DNA of 64,000 nt from Malania oleifera. Its lineage: Eukaryota; Streptophyta; Magnoliopsida; Santalales; Ximeniaceae. The stretch spans positions 69,585,101-69,649,100 of the forward strand of contig NC_080428.1 of assembly GCF_029873635.1 (NCBI RefSeq), read 5' to 3'. Positions 1-10,468 of this stretch are shown here, piece by piece. How positions within the stretch are numbered: position 1 is the stretch's first letter; each line of letters begins with the position of its first letter. Position numbers and translations under genes: made by a program. Below the pieces are notes generated by a model, which ran no database searches, had not been told where the DNA came from, and saw nothing but the letters and a program-made list of their open reading frames with translations.

Positions 1-400
1 TTGTATGCCAATAAAAAGTACAAGTGTCGGAGCTTAATCTTTTTAACCGAGTATTCATCCAATATGAAGACTGAGTGGAGTTTTAGATTATACCTACCAC
101 GTAGCCCATGCTTTGGCTTTTAGCTGCTTGAGAGTGCAAAACTAGGAATATTATCATTTAGTGCTAAAGCTAATTTTAAATCTTGAATGCATGGGTGAAA
201 GTGAGTGTTTTAAACTCTGAAAATTATATTTGTATTGTATTTTGTTGCTCTTTATGTAGGTGCAGTAGGTTCACTTCAAAAAATGTATTTCCAGATGAAC
301 TCCTTGGTTTTGATGAATTGCATTGTTCACGAGGGAGGGACTTCTCGATGTCCCAAAATTTATTGCTAGACTGACTTCTTGTTTTTTATGTAATGTTCAG

Positions 401-511
401 GAGAGGCACTTCCTACTCAAAACACTTGGAATGGAATCCCCATCTCTAAACCCAAGCAATCATCCTTCGCAAACACCACCCTGCAAAAGAGCACTCCTCC
501 ATAGTCTATAA
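401..511 (+). CDS. Possible terminal exon of an unidentified plus-strand gene
   Basis: A pyrimidine-rich stretch ending in TTCAG at 400 looks like a splice acceptor. Two frames stay open after it: one stops at 502-504 (entered at phase 1) and one at 509-511 (phase 0). A second acceptor-like site lies near 258-264, ahead of a short open stretch. I recognise no domain in either frame, and the upstream part of the gene would lie off the left edge. Both frames being open over only about 100 bases is weak evidence. It could equally be non-coding. Confidence 0.2.
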   Translation, partial: ERHFLLKTLGMESPSLNPSNHPSQTPPCKRALLHSL

Positions 512-2640
512 GCAACATCTCTGATCCATCTCACATAAGAGATTATGCTGGGTCCACAACCATCATGATCTTATTTTACTTAAGCAATTTAGATACATAT
601 ATATTTTTCCCCTTTTGAGTTCAGTTTCCGGGATCGCAGCCATGCTGACCTTATTTTTACAGAAGAAGATCTGCATTACAGTGATCCAGAATGTCATGGT
701 GCATTCGCCAACAGATCTAACAACAAGCTCTGTGTTCTTTTTTTCTACATGAATTACTAGACCTAATATGCACTAAAACTCCGGTGTGCTCGTGAAAGTG
801 TGTCATTCTTTTGTTTCACTTCTCATGGGAATCGGTTTCTCATGGGATTTGGTTTTGGGTATTCTCTTCCCCACAGTTTTTTTGGTTTTGATTTGTCATT
901 GTACAGAACCTGCAGTATATCCCTAGTTTTACAGAGTGTAACTATATATATCGGCACCTCGCCTATATTCCCTAGATAAGAACAAGAAGGAAAGGGAAAA
1001 AAAAAAAAGGATCAACCAGTTGAATTGGATTCCTACTTGTTGATTTCGGTGTGCATAGAGTATAGAATAAGTTTTCTTGGGTTTTTAGCTTTTCTATTCA
1101 AACTGTCATGTACTATTTAACATTTTGATGATTGGAGTGGAAAATGGTTTTGGTTTGCACTCTGTTCTGATTATCTACTTTAGCTTGCTGAGAATTTGGT
1201 GATAGAATTTGAAAGAAATGACAGATGTTTAAAGCAGATGGCAGAATTTTCACAGAAGGAAGCATAATTAAAACAAGATATATTTGAAATATCACTGTAA
1301 GCTCCTTTTACTGGCAAAGAAAGCATGCAGCTGAAGAGGAAATTAGAAGAGATGAAAGAAAAGACTTACAGGGGACAATAAATTTAATGCTTCTCTGAGT
1401 ATGGCACTGATAGAACCCTTGCCTCTCTGGGTTTTATAATGGGGTCTGTCTCGCAGGGAAGAAGAGCTGAGAGATCTCCCTTTAAAGGTTGGTTGACCTG
1501 TTATGGTGGTAGTGGTGCTGCTGCTGCCTGGTGGTGGACGAGTGTGATCATGACCAGAGCGAAAAAGCAAAGGTGAAAAGAGGGAGGGAACAATATGCAA
1601 AATAAAGTGCACTCATTGGCTGTAACTTACTTTGGTTTGACTGTTTTGACCCCTAGACATGCCATGTAGGATGGTTTGATACTAGGGATACTTTGGGGAA
1701 TGAAACTTCGTGGCAGACCCACCATCCAAATCATGACCCTACCATTTGGGAACCTAAACAAAATCACCACTGCCCACTTTAAATTCAAGGGCAAGGGCTT
1801 TTGATCCCAAGAAGTCCTATATGATTAAAGGGTTTGATGCCCTAGTAATGAAGCTTCTTTTCAAAACCACCACCCAGTTCATGGCCCTACTATTTAGAGG
1901 ACCTAAACAATCTCTGCAGCCGACTTTAATTAACAATGTACCTCTACCAAGTTCAAAATAAAGGTCTTGAACCAATTCTAATTGACCTCACGATTTATCC
2001 TATGAAAGGAACCTATAGTAAGAGCCTGAATCAACCTTATAAGTTCAAGATATCTATACATTTGGTGTGGGATTATGACATATTTTTTCATTCAATTTTT
2101 TATCTCAGGATAGTTTTAATACTAAATGTAATACTTTTAACTCAACTTAGTGAAGGATTATCTATTTTAATCCACTGGCCTTACAGTATAATCTTATAAA
2201 AGACATCTCATATAGATTTTTTTCTTTAGCAAAAGAAAATTATATTAATAAGAGAAGAATTTACGAGAGGCAAAATGAGACACTCCCCAAAGAAAATCTC
2301 GAACAAAATGGAAAAAACAATTGAAATCTATAGAGAAAAGAAGAAATCAACAAGCCAGCACAATTGTCCAATCTCTTTGATTCTCTAGAAAACTATTTCC
2401 ACTCAAAAAAAAAAAAAACCCCAAATACAATGGGGAGTCTAAACTAACTTTGTATGCTTAAGATCTCTTTAGTAAACATTCAATATGAGTTGTAACACAC
2501 AATATACTTACTTTTGTCATTCAAACTTGTCCTTTCAAAAGGAGATATTAAAGGTATTGGGGTTTAAGTCCTGGATCTTGTGCATAGGTGGATGGTGATT
2601 ATTGAGAAACTGATACAATTTCTTATTTTGAGTGGGTTTC
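512..2640. other. Intergenic DNA, no supported gene
   Basis: Mixed AT-rich sequence. An 89-codon open frame on the minus strand (1343-1612) is Ser/Thr/Pro-rich and has no recognisable domain, so I do not call it. If the exon at 401-511 is real, the first few hundred bases here would be its 3' UTR. Confidence 0.5.
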
Positions 2641-3369
2641 TGAAAGGGGAATGAACAAACACACGAAAATTCTCAGAACACAAAACCTGTGAGAAACAAG
2701 ATGGAGACAAGCACATGCTAAAGAAAATAATCACACGCACACACAAGACAATATTTACGTGGTTCAGCAATTTTGCCTACGTCCACGGAATTGCAGAGAT
2801 TTTTCTATTTTTAGGGAAGTATACAGAGTGCAGCAATTACAAAGTTTCTCTCACTCTCAACAAGGAAGAAACAACGTGCACACACCCTAAACACCAAAGC
2901 AAACACCTTTGGATCGTACACACAAAAGTTCACAACACTCTCCACGTTGTTGCACACTTCTACGCCGCTCTGCACACATAGACGAACATTAGAAATATAT
3001 ATCTTAGGGTTTACCAGATCATAACTTTTGAAATAGGAAATTTCTATGGAAATCTCGCACAGAAGGTCGTCGACGTCGTCGTCGTCGACCTAGTTGCACC
3101 CCTGTTCCCCATGGTCGCGACCTGGTTGAGCCTCGTGAGAAATCAGGAATCTTGAACTTCAGCATCCTCAACCTAGTCGCACCATTAAGTCTTGCTAGTA
3201 GAGATGATGGTCGAGCCTCTCAGGATCTCATCCTTCAGGGTTTCTCAGAATCTTGACTTGGTCGCCCTTCAGGATCTTCCTGGTCGAGTACTTGGGTGAG
3301 ACTCTCAATATATCTGGTTAGGCCTGAGCCCCATGGATTAAACATAAATAGGCTCCACAAAGCCTAACA
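2641..3369 (-). repeat. 3' LTR of copia C1
   Basis: 729 bp, TG...CA ends, collinear with 23236-23982 over its whole length. It has the stretch 'acgtggttc.gcaattttgcctac' (2757-2780) common in plant copia LTRs. A GTC/GAC-rich run at 3068-3092 is longer here than in the partner LTR. The minus-strand purine tract AAGTGGGAGATT abuts it at 3370-3381. Confidence 0.9.
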
Positions 3370-3942
3370 AATCTCCCACTTGGAGACTAGTTTAATCACC
3401 AACATCAACCGAAATTCTCTGAAAGAATAATCCCTCATCCCTGCAATTCATCATCCTATCCTCAATCTAGAAGGCCAACTGAAGTTGCACACAACTTTAA
3501 CTTCTCAATAGTGACACCCTTAGTCAACATGTTTGCCGAGTTCTTAGATCCACAAATCTTCTTAAGCATTACCAGCTTATCTTCAAAAAGGTAACAAATA
3601 AAGTGGTATATTGTCTGTGTATGCTTCGAATTTGAATGGAAAACTAAATTTTTAGCAAGAAAAATTGCACTCTGACTGTCACTATGTAGAATGTTCATCT
3701 TCTGCTTCTTACCCAATTCATCTAAGAAACCATGTTGTCAAATCATTTCCTTTCCAGTTTCAATTACTGCAATATACTCAGCTTCTGTAGTAGACAAAGT
3801 AATAATCTTTTGTAGATTTGAAACCCAAGATATAGTTGTACCACCTAGAGTAAATACAAACCTAGTAATACTCTTTCTACTATCAGTATCGCCGACAAAA
3901 TCATCATCTACATAACCTTGAAACTTTAAACTTGCAGTGAAG
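3370..3942 (-). pseudogene. Copia C1 RNase H domain, C-terminal part
   Basis: Minus-strand reading gives copia RNase H landmarks: a YVDDDF..D block, a STTEAEYIA block, HSDSQSAI and a MLTKGV block near the C-terminus. The N-terminal part joins sequence from the gypsy insertion at about 3942. The equivalent segment on the other side of the insertion (15950) stops about 110 codons earlier, so part of RT/RNase H was lost when the nested complex formed. The frame is interrupted between 3716 and 3942. Confidence 0.8.
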
Positions 3943-4741
3943 CACCGTCAAAATCTTCTCTATCTCCTGCACCCAATTCTCCGCAACTGTAGGATCAGCC
4001 GCTCCTGAAAATGCTGGTGGATTCATTTTCGTAAATTTTTCTATCGTGCACCCCTAAGCTGGAGATGGACCTCCCTACTCCCTATAGTTTCAGGCAATCT
4101 TAGCGATGACCTGCTGAGCCACACTACGTAGCATAGCATCTGAATTCCCGTCTCCTGCACCAGAAGGCCCTGCTCCGTCGTCACCACTAGCGTGAGCGCT
4201 ACTACCTCCTGGCTCCATCTTGCAATATTACCAAATTATTTTGAGTATCTGGACTCTACAATACTATACTAACTAAAATACCCCTAACCCCTTATCACTA
4301 ATTTAAGGTCAAGCCCTACCGTATAGAAATAGAAATCATCGATAGTTTACTATGGTTTTCCTGAAATTGTCACCCCAGGAAAATCACAGAAACCACCCGG
4401 AAACTCTATCTCCAAACCACAGAATAGAACCCTAAATTCTCATTCTAATTTCCTAACATTAATTCACTGATATTCTATTCCACTCTTCTTAAGATCCCAT
4501 TTTTAAATTCTGATACTGTTTTCCGTTGTACTCTAGTCTACAGAACCTAACAACCTAGGCTTTGATACCAAACTGTAACGACCCAAAAATTATACCATTA
4601 TATATATATATATATATATAGTACTCTGATACCCCTGTTATACTTGCTATAGCATCTCAGGCCTCAGATGGGCACTGAGGTAACCCTGTATACAAATTGA
4701 CACACCTATGCAGTGGAAAACATAAAGTCATACACCTAATA

Positions 4742-4777
<36 letters not shown>

Positions 4778-5904
4778 TACAATACCAAAATTTTGTGTTT
4801 CCAAACCATAGATACATATTTACACATCACCTCAGTACCATTTGCTAAAAAACATAATCCCTTGAATACGCTTACCCTATAAGTAGGGCAAAACAGAGGA
4901 TCTCTCTATCTGCGAGCCTGATCTACTCGCCTAGTTGGTTCACCTGAAAAATATTAAATTGTTGGGATGAGACGACTCTCAGTAAGTGGAAATATGCTAT
5001 TACTAGTGTGTGGTGACCGAATTGCATAAATACTATAATAACAATATATGAAACTGTATATGCTAACAAATCGGTATAAAGTATAACTTACATTTATCGT
5101 AGTTTAAAACATAACTATATCATCTGATTTTTCTACTTTTCATACTTCTAATATCATATTATATTTGCTAAAATTTTGTAAATCTATATACATAAACATA
5201 ACTGAGATTTTTCCCTCGAAAACAGTATGTCATGATTTAACCCCTCATGAGAGGGTTGTTCGGCTTGTAGGCTAGATTTGACTCTGGTTAGCCTACCAGG
5301 TAAGTCAATTGTACTCTACTAATCCTTAGTCCGGCCAAAACTACCTCGTTAAATTGGGCCCCCTTAACCCAGAGTACTGGGGAGATTGCAAACTCTCCGG
5401 GCACGATTGACGGAATCCACATACTATCTGAGATATGTGGTTGCACTCTGATCTGAAAATAGCAACGATATCATGCTCTGCTGACTGAATCTATCTAAAA
5501 TAATTCATCAGGGATCTGATACTGTATATACCATTACTATAATACCATATTGTTTTCATTATGTTTCCAAAATAACCATAACACTATATATCTGATCTGT
5601 AAATGTTGTAATATCTGAATAAAATAATTGTATGTCTGACTGTAATATATAACTGAATAATCTGTAAAGTCTGAGTGTTATGGTTTTGGAAAACATGGCA
5701 TTATATAATCATTGTAAAATACTGATCTGATAAATATCTGTAATACTTGTCTGATAAATATTTGTCTAGTAAATAGCTGTCTATATAGGCATATACTGTA
5801 AATCATGATATTCTAGAAAACCACATAAATTCTATATCAGGCAAATATCCACTCAGGCCACACAAATAATAAAAACTCATATTCCAGAAAATTAGACAAT
5901 AAAT

Positions 5905-5906
<2 letters not shown>

Positions 5907-5946
<40 letters not shown>
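5907..5946. repeat. (AT)n microsatellite inside the LTR
   Basis: About 20 uninterrupted AT units within the LTR 4574-6797. Shorter AT runs occur at 4598-4620 and 7291-7305, and a CATA run at 4741-4770. Confidence 0.9.
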
Positions 5947-5951
<5 letters not shown>

Positions 5952-6546
5952 TAATTTTCTGGTAACCTTGCTAAAATTCTTAGCATAGCATATTTCCCTA
6001 ACCTAACTAACTGGGAGGCTCGTCTCCAACTTAAACCTTACGCTCATGACGTACTATTCCCCAAAATCCTGAAACAACACTCATATAAATATTTCCTGTA
6101 AATCAACTATATTACCCCGAACCTACGTACTCGTAAATTTTCTGGATTATAATTTTACCTGAGCTCTTGGAAATGTTCACTGAGGTCTCCAACCCATATC
6201 TGTAGTGTCACAAAACACCCTATTCCTGAAAATATAATACCCCAAATTTTACTTCACAAAACTCTAGAATATTTGCATATAATACTAAATCTGACCTCAA
6301 ATGAATTGGGTAATACTGAAAATACTCAAATAATTCACTCACTCTGGTTTTGGGATGGTTCCCAAACTTCTCAAATCGACATTTTCACTCCGACTATGTT
6401 GTAGAGAATCTCCCTAGGATCAACATGGTAGCTTCTGATCGTCAAACCGAGGAGAAACGGGGCCGAAAACTTAGAAAGAAGTGAGAGAACCCCATTTCTA
6501 GAGAGAGAAAGTGAGGGAGAGAAAATTTTCCTTCGCTGAAACCCTT

Positions 6547-6720
6547 TTGTCGATGTGCCACATCACCTCGTCGACAAGTCCAAGAAGGAGTTTCGTCAAC
6601 GAACCCCTACTCCTTGTCGATGAAATTCAGATCCTAAAAATCGTCCTCTCGGTATCTTCTCGTCGACGAGACACATGTCCACGTCGACAATCCCAAGAAA
6701 GTTGTTCGTCGACGAGACCC
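6547..6720 (-). promoter_or_regulatory. Cluster of TCGTCGACGA-type palindromes in LTR U3
   Basis: Seven degenerate copies, for example CTCGTCGACAAG, TTCGTCAACGAA, CTCGTCGACGAG and TTCGTCGACGAG. The same kind of cluster sits in the same LTR position at 13899-14073, 21117-21300, 52064-52235 and 57403-57645. Role as an enhancer array is inferred from position only. Confidence 0.5.
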
Positions 6721-6797
6721 TGCTGACCCTCTTAGAATTCTCCTTACTTTCTCCTTTCCTTTATTATTTAATTACCATAATTCTACGGGTCTCTACA

Positions 6798-7160
6798 AGA
6801 ATGCTTAGATGGATGAGTGGTATAACATTGAAAGATAAATTAAGGAATGAACATATTCGTGGTAAGTTAGGTGTAACTCCTATAAAAGATAAGATAAGGG
6901 AGGGACGATTCAGATGGTATGGATACTTGCAACGTAGATCTTATAGTGCACCTATAAGGAAGAGTGACTTAGTTACTGTGGGGGGCAGTAGAAGGGGTAG
7001 GGGTTGACCTAAAATAACTTGGGAGGAGATAGTGAGTAAGGATTTAATATCCTTGAATCTATCAAAAGAAATGGTCTATGATTGCATAAATTGGTGGAAA
7101 AGGATTCATATAGCTGACCCCGCTTAGTGGGACTAAGGCTTGGTTTTGTTGTTGTTGTTA
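6798..7160 (+). mobile_element. 3' end of an RTE-type LINE
   Basis: Plus-strand reading gives the C-terminal block of plant RTE-clade ORF2: RMLRWMSG, then IRGKLGV.PI.DKIRE, RWYGYLQRR, a RRGRG stretch and W.RIH.ADP before the stop. It ends in GTTGTTGTTGTTA, the usual short-repeat tail of these elements. The 5' part is absent (normal 5' truncation). It is wedged exactly between the start of a minus-strand LTR and a truncated plus-strand LTR. Related relics lie at 38390-38472 and 41443-41905. Confidence 0.85.
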
Positions 7161-7467
7161 TTATATATTATTTAATTCAGGACTTTATATATGTGATTAG
7201 TATAGTTTTTGGGAATATCGATGTTGAACTAAAAAAAACCCTAAAACAGATTTAATAATATTTCTCAGAAAAATATGCTTTTCCCAAACATATATATATA
7301 TATATTGTAGCACTCACTTGTTTGGCATGAATATATATTTTACAGCATTAATAGTTTATTTGAATATTTTATGATACAACAAAACAAGCGGTATTTGATA
7401 ACAGATTATTTTAGAAAAACTATAATCAGTATCAAAATTATATTTTTAGAATATTATAATATTCATC

Positions 7468-7590
7468 CGATGTAGATGTTGCGATTATTCAGCCAGCGCA
7501 GATGTCGTGATTATTTAGCTAACGCAGATGCCGTGATTATTCAGTTGGCCCAGATGTCGTAATACTTCAACCGGCGCAAGTGTTGTGAAC
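7468..7590 (+). repeat. ~30-bp minisatellite in the LTR
   Basis: About four to five degenerate units of the type GCAGATGTCGTGATTATTCAG. The 3' LTR of the same element keeps only two or three (14840-14915). Confidence 0.7.
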
Positions 7591-7945
7591 AAAGTTATAT
7601 GTATATAACAGTTTATTCATAAATGTTATCATGTCAGATTATACATGGAATCATGAAACAGTTAAATTGAAGTTATTATGAAATATATTATATGATAGCA
7701 GAACTCGGATGGCTTAGTTTAGATTCAAAGCACGGTACTGTAGCTATTAGTTCAGATAGTGCTACCACACATCTCAAATAGAGTGTGGGATTTGGATAGT
7801 CGATTAAGCATCAGGGAAGAGTAGTGTGCCCCCCTGGCAATCCGAATCAAGCTGGGCAGGCCAATTGTACTTACAGATTCATCAGTTTTGGCTTAGCGTG
7901 GTAGGCCAACCATTGCTAGGTCCCACCTATGAACTGCACAACCCA

Positions 7946-7968
7946 GTCATGTGGGGGTAATACATGAC
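7946..7968 (+). other. Conserved LTR stem-loop
   Basis: Arms GTCATGT and ACATGAC (7 bp, perfect) enclose the 9-nt loop GGGGGTAAT. The identical structure is at 15271-15293 and 58456-58478. Subfamily versions with other arm sequences are at 19720-19742 and 5230-5250 (minus strand). Confidence 0.6.
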
Positions 7969-8552
7969 GTCAGCTAGCCATCCATCTAAGGTATAATTTC
8001 AATAATGCACAGATATAATATATGATTTGTATGTATACAGAAATTTAGTATGTTATGTTGCATTATGTTTTATTCAGATTTTATACAGAACAATTTTACC
8101 AAATTTGTCAAATGCAAGTTCAGTTATGTACAGAGTTTCCTTACTTATTAGATATAGATTATAATGTACAGTATATGTTTATAACACAATAATACTTATG
8201 TTACCACACACTAATATTAGTATGTTTCCTTTACTGAGAGGTGTCTCACCCCAGCATTACAAATATTTTAGGAAACCCCGACAGACGTGTGGAGCGAGCT
8301 CCGAGATAGAGGAGTTTGTTGGTACCACCCCAGTTGTAGGGTTAGTAGTCGAGTCAGGATCAGGATGAATTTTTGGGTTTGACTCTAGGATTTGTGGTCC
8401 TTTTTGGGAAGTATATGTGTATATATGGAAATAGTAAATCTCTGATATTGTGTATAAGTTTAAGTATAACATGGTTTCCGCTGCTTAGTTGACAGGTATG
8501 TATAAACAGGTGGATTCTCGATACCTATGGGTTTAGGTTGACTTTGTTTACA

Positions 8553-8554
<2 letters not shown>

Positions 8555-8629
<75 letters not shown>
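8555..8629. repeat. (TTA)n microsatellite
   Basis: About 25 TTA units close to the end of the 5' LTR. The 3' LTR has only about four units at the same place (15898-15911). Confidence 0.95.
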
Positions 8630-8630
<1 letters not shown>

Positions 8631-8672
8631 GTGGAAAAAAAATGTAGCAAAAATTTGGGGTCGTGACAAGTG

Positions 8673-8685
8673 TGGTATTAGAGCC
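8673..8685 (+). other. Primer binding site of element A
   Basis: TGGTATTAGAGCC starts four bases after the LTR end. It matches the initiator-Met tRNA type PBS (TGGTATCAGAGCC) with one change. Confidence 0.8.
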
Positions 8686-9064
8686 TAGGTTGCTAGGTTC
8701 TATAGACTCTAATGCGCAGTAGAAATAATACCAGAGTATAGGAATAAATTTTGGAAAGGATGGAAAATGAGGTAGATTAGAATTTTAGTGAGTTAATATT
8801 GGGAAGTTAAGATGAGAATTTAGGGTTTTGTTCCTCAGTTTGGAAATAAGATTTCCATAGTAGTTTTTGTGTCTTTCCTGGGGTGATGATTTCAAGAAAG
8901 TCATAGTAAGTTATTGTTGGGTTGTGTTTTTAAATTGTCAAACTAAATCTTAAATTGAAAATAAAGACACTAGGTTAATTAATGATATGAGATTTCAGTT
9001 AGATAAATATAATAGTTATGTTATGAAGATAGGGTCCTCAGATTACGTTTATCTTCTTTTTAAG

Positions 9065-10060
9065 ATGGACCCTAGGGGTAGCAGTGCTCACGCTAGTGGC
9101 AATGATGATGCAGGACCCTCTAGTATGGGCAATGGTGATTCAGATGCAATTCTGCATAGTGTAGCTCAGCAGGTTATGGTTGAGATTGCACAGAGCTCTA
9201 GGAAGCAAGGAGGTTCATCAGCAGGCCAAGGTTGCAATATAGAATAGTTCAGCAAAATGAAGCCTCTAGCTTTTTCAGGGAGTGCAGACCTGATTGTAAT
9301 GGAGAACTGGGTACAAGAAATAGAAAAGATACTGACTGTACTACGCTGCACTGATGAGCAAAGAGTGTTATTTGCCACCTTCAGACTGAAGGGGGAGGCT
9401 AAGCGTTGGTGGTCAGCTGTGAGACTTTTGGAGGAGCAAAGGCCAATACCCGTAGCTTTGACTTGGAGTCGGTTTAAAGAGATATTCTTTGACAGATATT
9501 TCTCTACCACCACCAGAGATGCTAAAGTGGAGGAATTCTTAAATCTAATGCAGGTATAGCTGACAGTCTAGTAGTATGCAGCGAAATTTATTAAATTGTC
9601 CCGTTTTGCCCCATTCATAGTCTCGGATGAAGCAAAGAAGGCAAGAAAATTTGAGAGAGGTCTGAAGCAAGAAATCTAAAAGCAAGTGGAAGTGTTGAAA
9701 GTGCATGATTTCGCCAAGTTGGTGGATAGAGCAGCTGTGGTTAAGGAGAGCAGGCAGAGGGGTGTTGAGGTGCGAAGCTAGAGGAAGAGACCCATTCTTT
9801 TTTTATTTCAAGCGGACTCTAGCAAGGGCCTATAAAGGAGAGGTAGACATAGCAGGGGACAGAGGCAGGAGACTAGGAGCCGTGAGGTTTAGGGCAAGCA
9901 TACCTATCCTGTTTGTTCGACATGTGGTAAAAGACACATGGGAGAGTGTTGAGTGGGGAGAAATGTTTGCTATCGTTGTGGTAGGCCGGGCTATTTAGAA
10001 CGAGACTGTTGTGCACATTATAGCACCACTCCCGCTCCTAGACAGTTCTGGGGTAATATC
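9065..10060 (+). pseudogene. Gag of Tekay-like element A
   Basis: Starts at ATG 9065 ([12 protein letters not shown]). It contains the retrotransposon gag core: NWVQEIEKI, then CTDEQRV.FATF.LKGEA.RWW and W..FKE.FFDRYF. A zinc-knuckle region follows at about 9900-10015, with CSTCGKRHMGEC and CYRCGRPGYLERDC. Stops occur at about 9245 and at 9557, 9569 and 9572, and the frame shifts near 9700. The three stops at 9557-9574 fall where family members have Gln (LTVQQYAAKF region), which fits CAG to TAG changes. The role would be RNA packaging in virus-like particles; this copy is broken. Confidence 0.85.
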
Positions 10061-10084
10061 CAAGCGCTCTAAGGAGGCCAGCAA

Positions 10085-10468
10085 AGAAATACCGCGCAAG
10101 CATGGGTTTACACATTGACACCAAGAGATGCTGAGGCAGCTGCTGACGTGGTGATGGGTACGATTACTATGTTTTCAATTAAAGTTATTGTATTATTAGA
10201 TTCATGGGCCACACACTCGTTTGTGTCCATGGGGTGCATGAAATTATGTGGGGTTGGAACTCAACTATTAGACACCGATTTGTTGGTAACCACATCGACA
10301 GAGTCAGTAATGAGGTGTCGAAGGGTGCTTATAGGTTGTCTAGTAGATATTCAAGGGAGAGTATTACCAACTGACCTAATAGTGTTAGACATGCATGGAT
10401 TCAATATGATTTTGGGAATGGATTAGTTAGCTACTAATTATGCCAGCATCGATTGTCATTAGAAAAAG
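10085..10468 (+). pseudogene. Aspartic protease of element A
   Basis: The active-site region reads LLDSWATHSFVS, where gypsy proteases have D-S/T-G-A, so the catalytic Gly is Trp. The second conserved block GFNMILGMD is present, with the following Trp replaced by a stop (10424-10426). Confidence 0.8.

Larger units (their letters stand above)
3943..6797 (-). mobile_element. 5' end of a Tekay-like Ty3-gypsy element (truncated gag, PBS, LTR)
   Basis: The minus-strand gag begins at 4218 ([12 protein letters not shown]...) and runs to an abrupt end at 3943 against copia C1. Its N-terminus matches the gag start of the plus-strand element at 9065 ([12 protein letters not shown]...), so both are one family. 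A stop interrupts the frame after about 40 residues. PBS TGGTATCAAAGCC is at 4558-4570, followed by the LTR at 4574-6797. No pol remains. The element stands head to head with the plus-strand copy, separated by an RTE LINE fragment. Confidence 0.82.
4574..6797 (-). repeat. 5' LTR of the truncated Tekay-like element
   Basis: 2224 bp. On the minus strand it starts TGTAGAGACCCG and ends GGGTCGTTACA next to the PBS. It contains seven degenerate GTCGAC palindromes (6547-6720), a donor-like CCAGAGTGAGT near 6350, an acceptor/donor-like pair near 5995-6085, a stem-loop at 5230-5250, and AT and CATA microsatellites. Confidence 0.85.
7161..8668 (+). repeat. 5' LTR of element A, 5'-truncated
   Basis: Collinear with 14530-15949 of the 3' LTR and ends GGGTCGTGACA at 8668. 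The U3 region with the palindromes and TATA box is missing, replaced by the RTE fragment. It contains a ~30-bp minisatellite (about 7468-7590), a stem-loop (7946-7968) and a long TTA run. Confidence 0.88.

Noticed and set aside
1343-1612. 89-codon minus-strand frame
   Set aside because: Ser/Thr/Pro-rich with no recognisable domain, no splice context and no homologue I can name; chance frame is as likely.
8460-8669. Minus-strand frame with a long poly-Ile run
   Set aside because: Translation of the TTA microsatellite inside an LTR.
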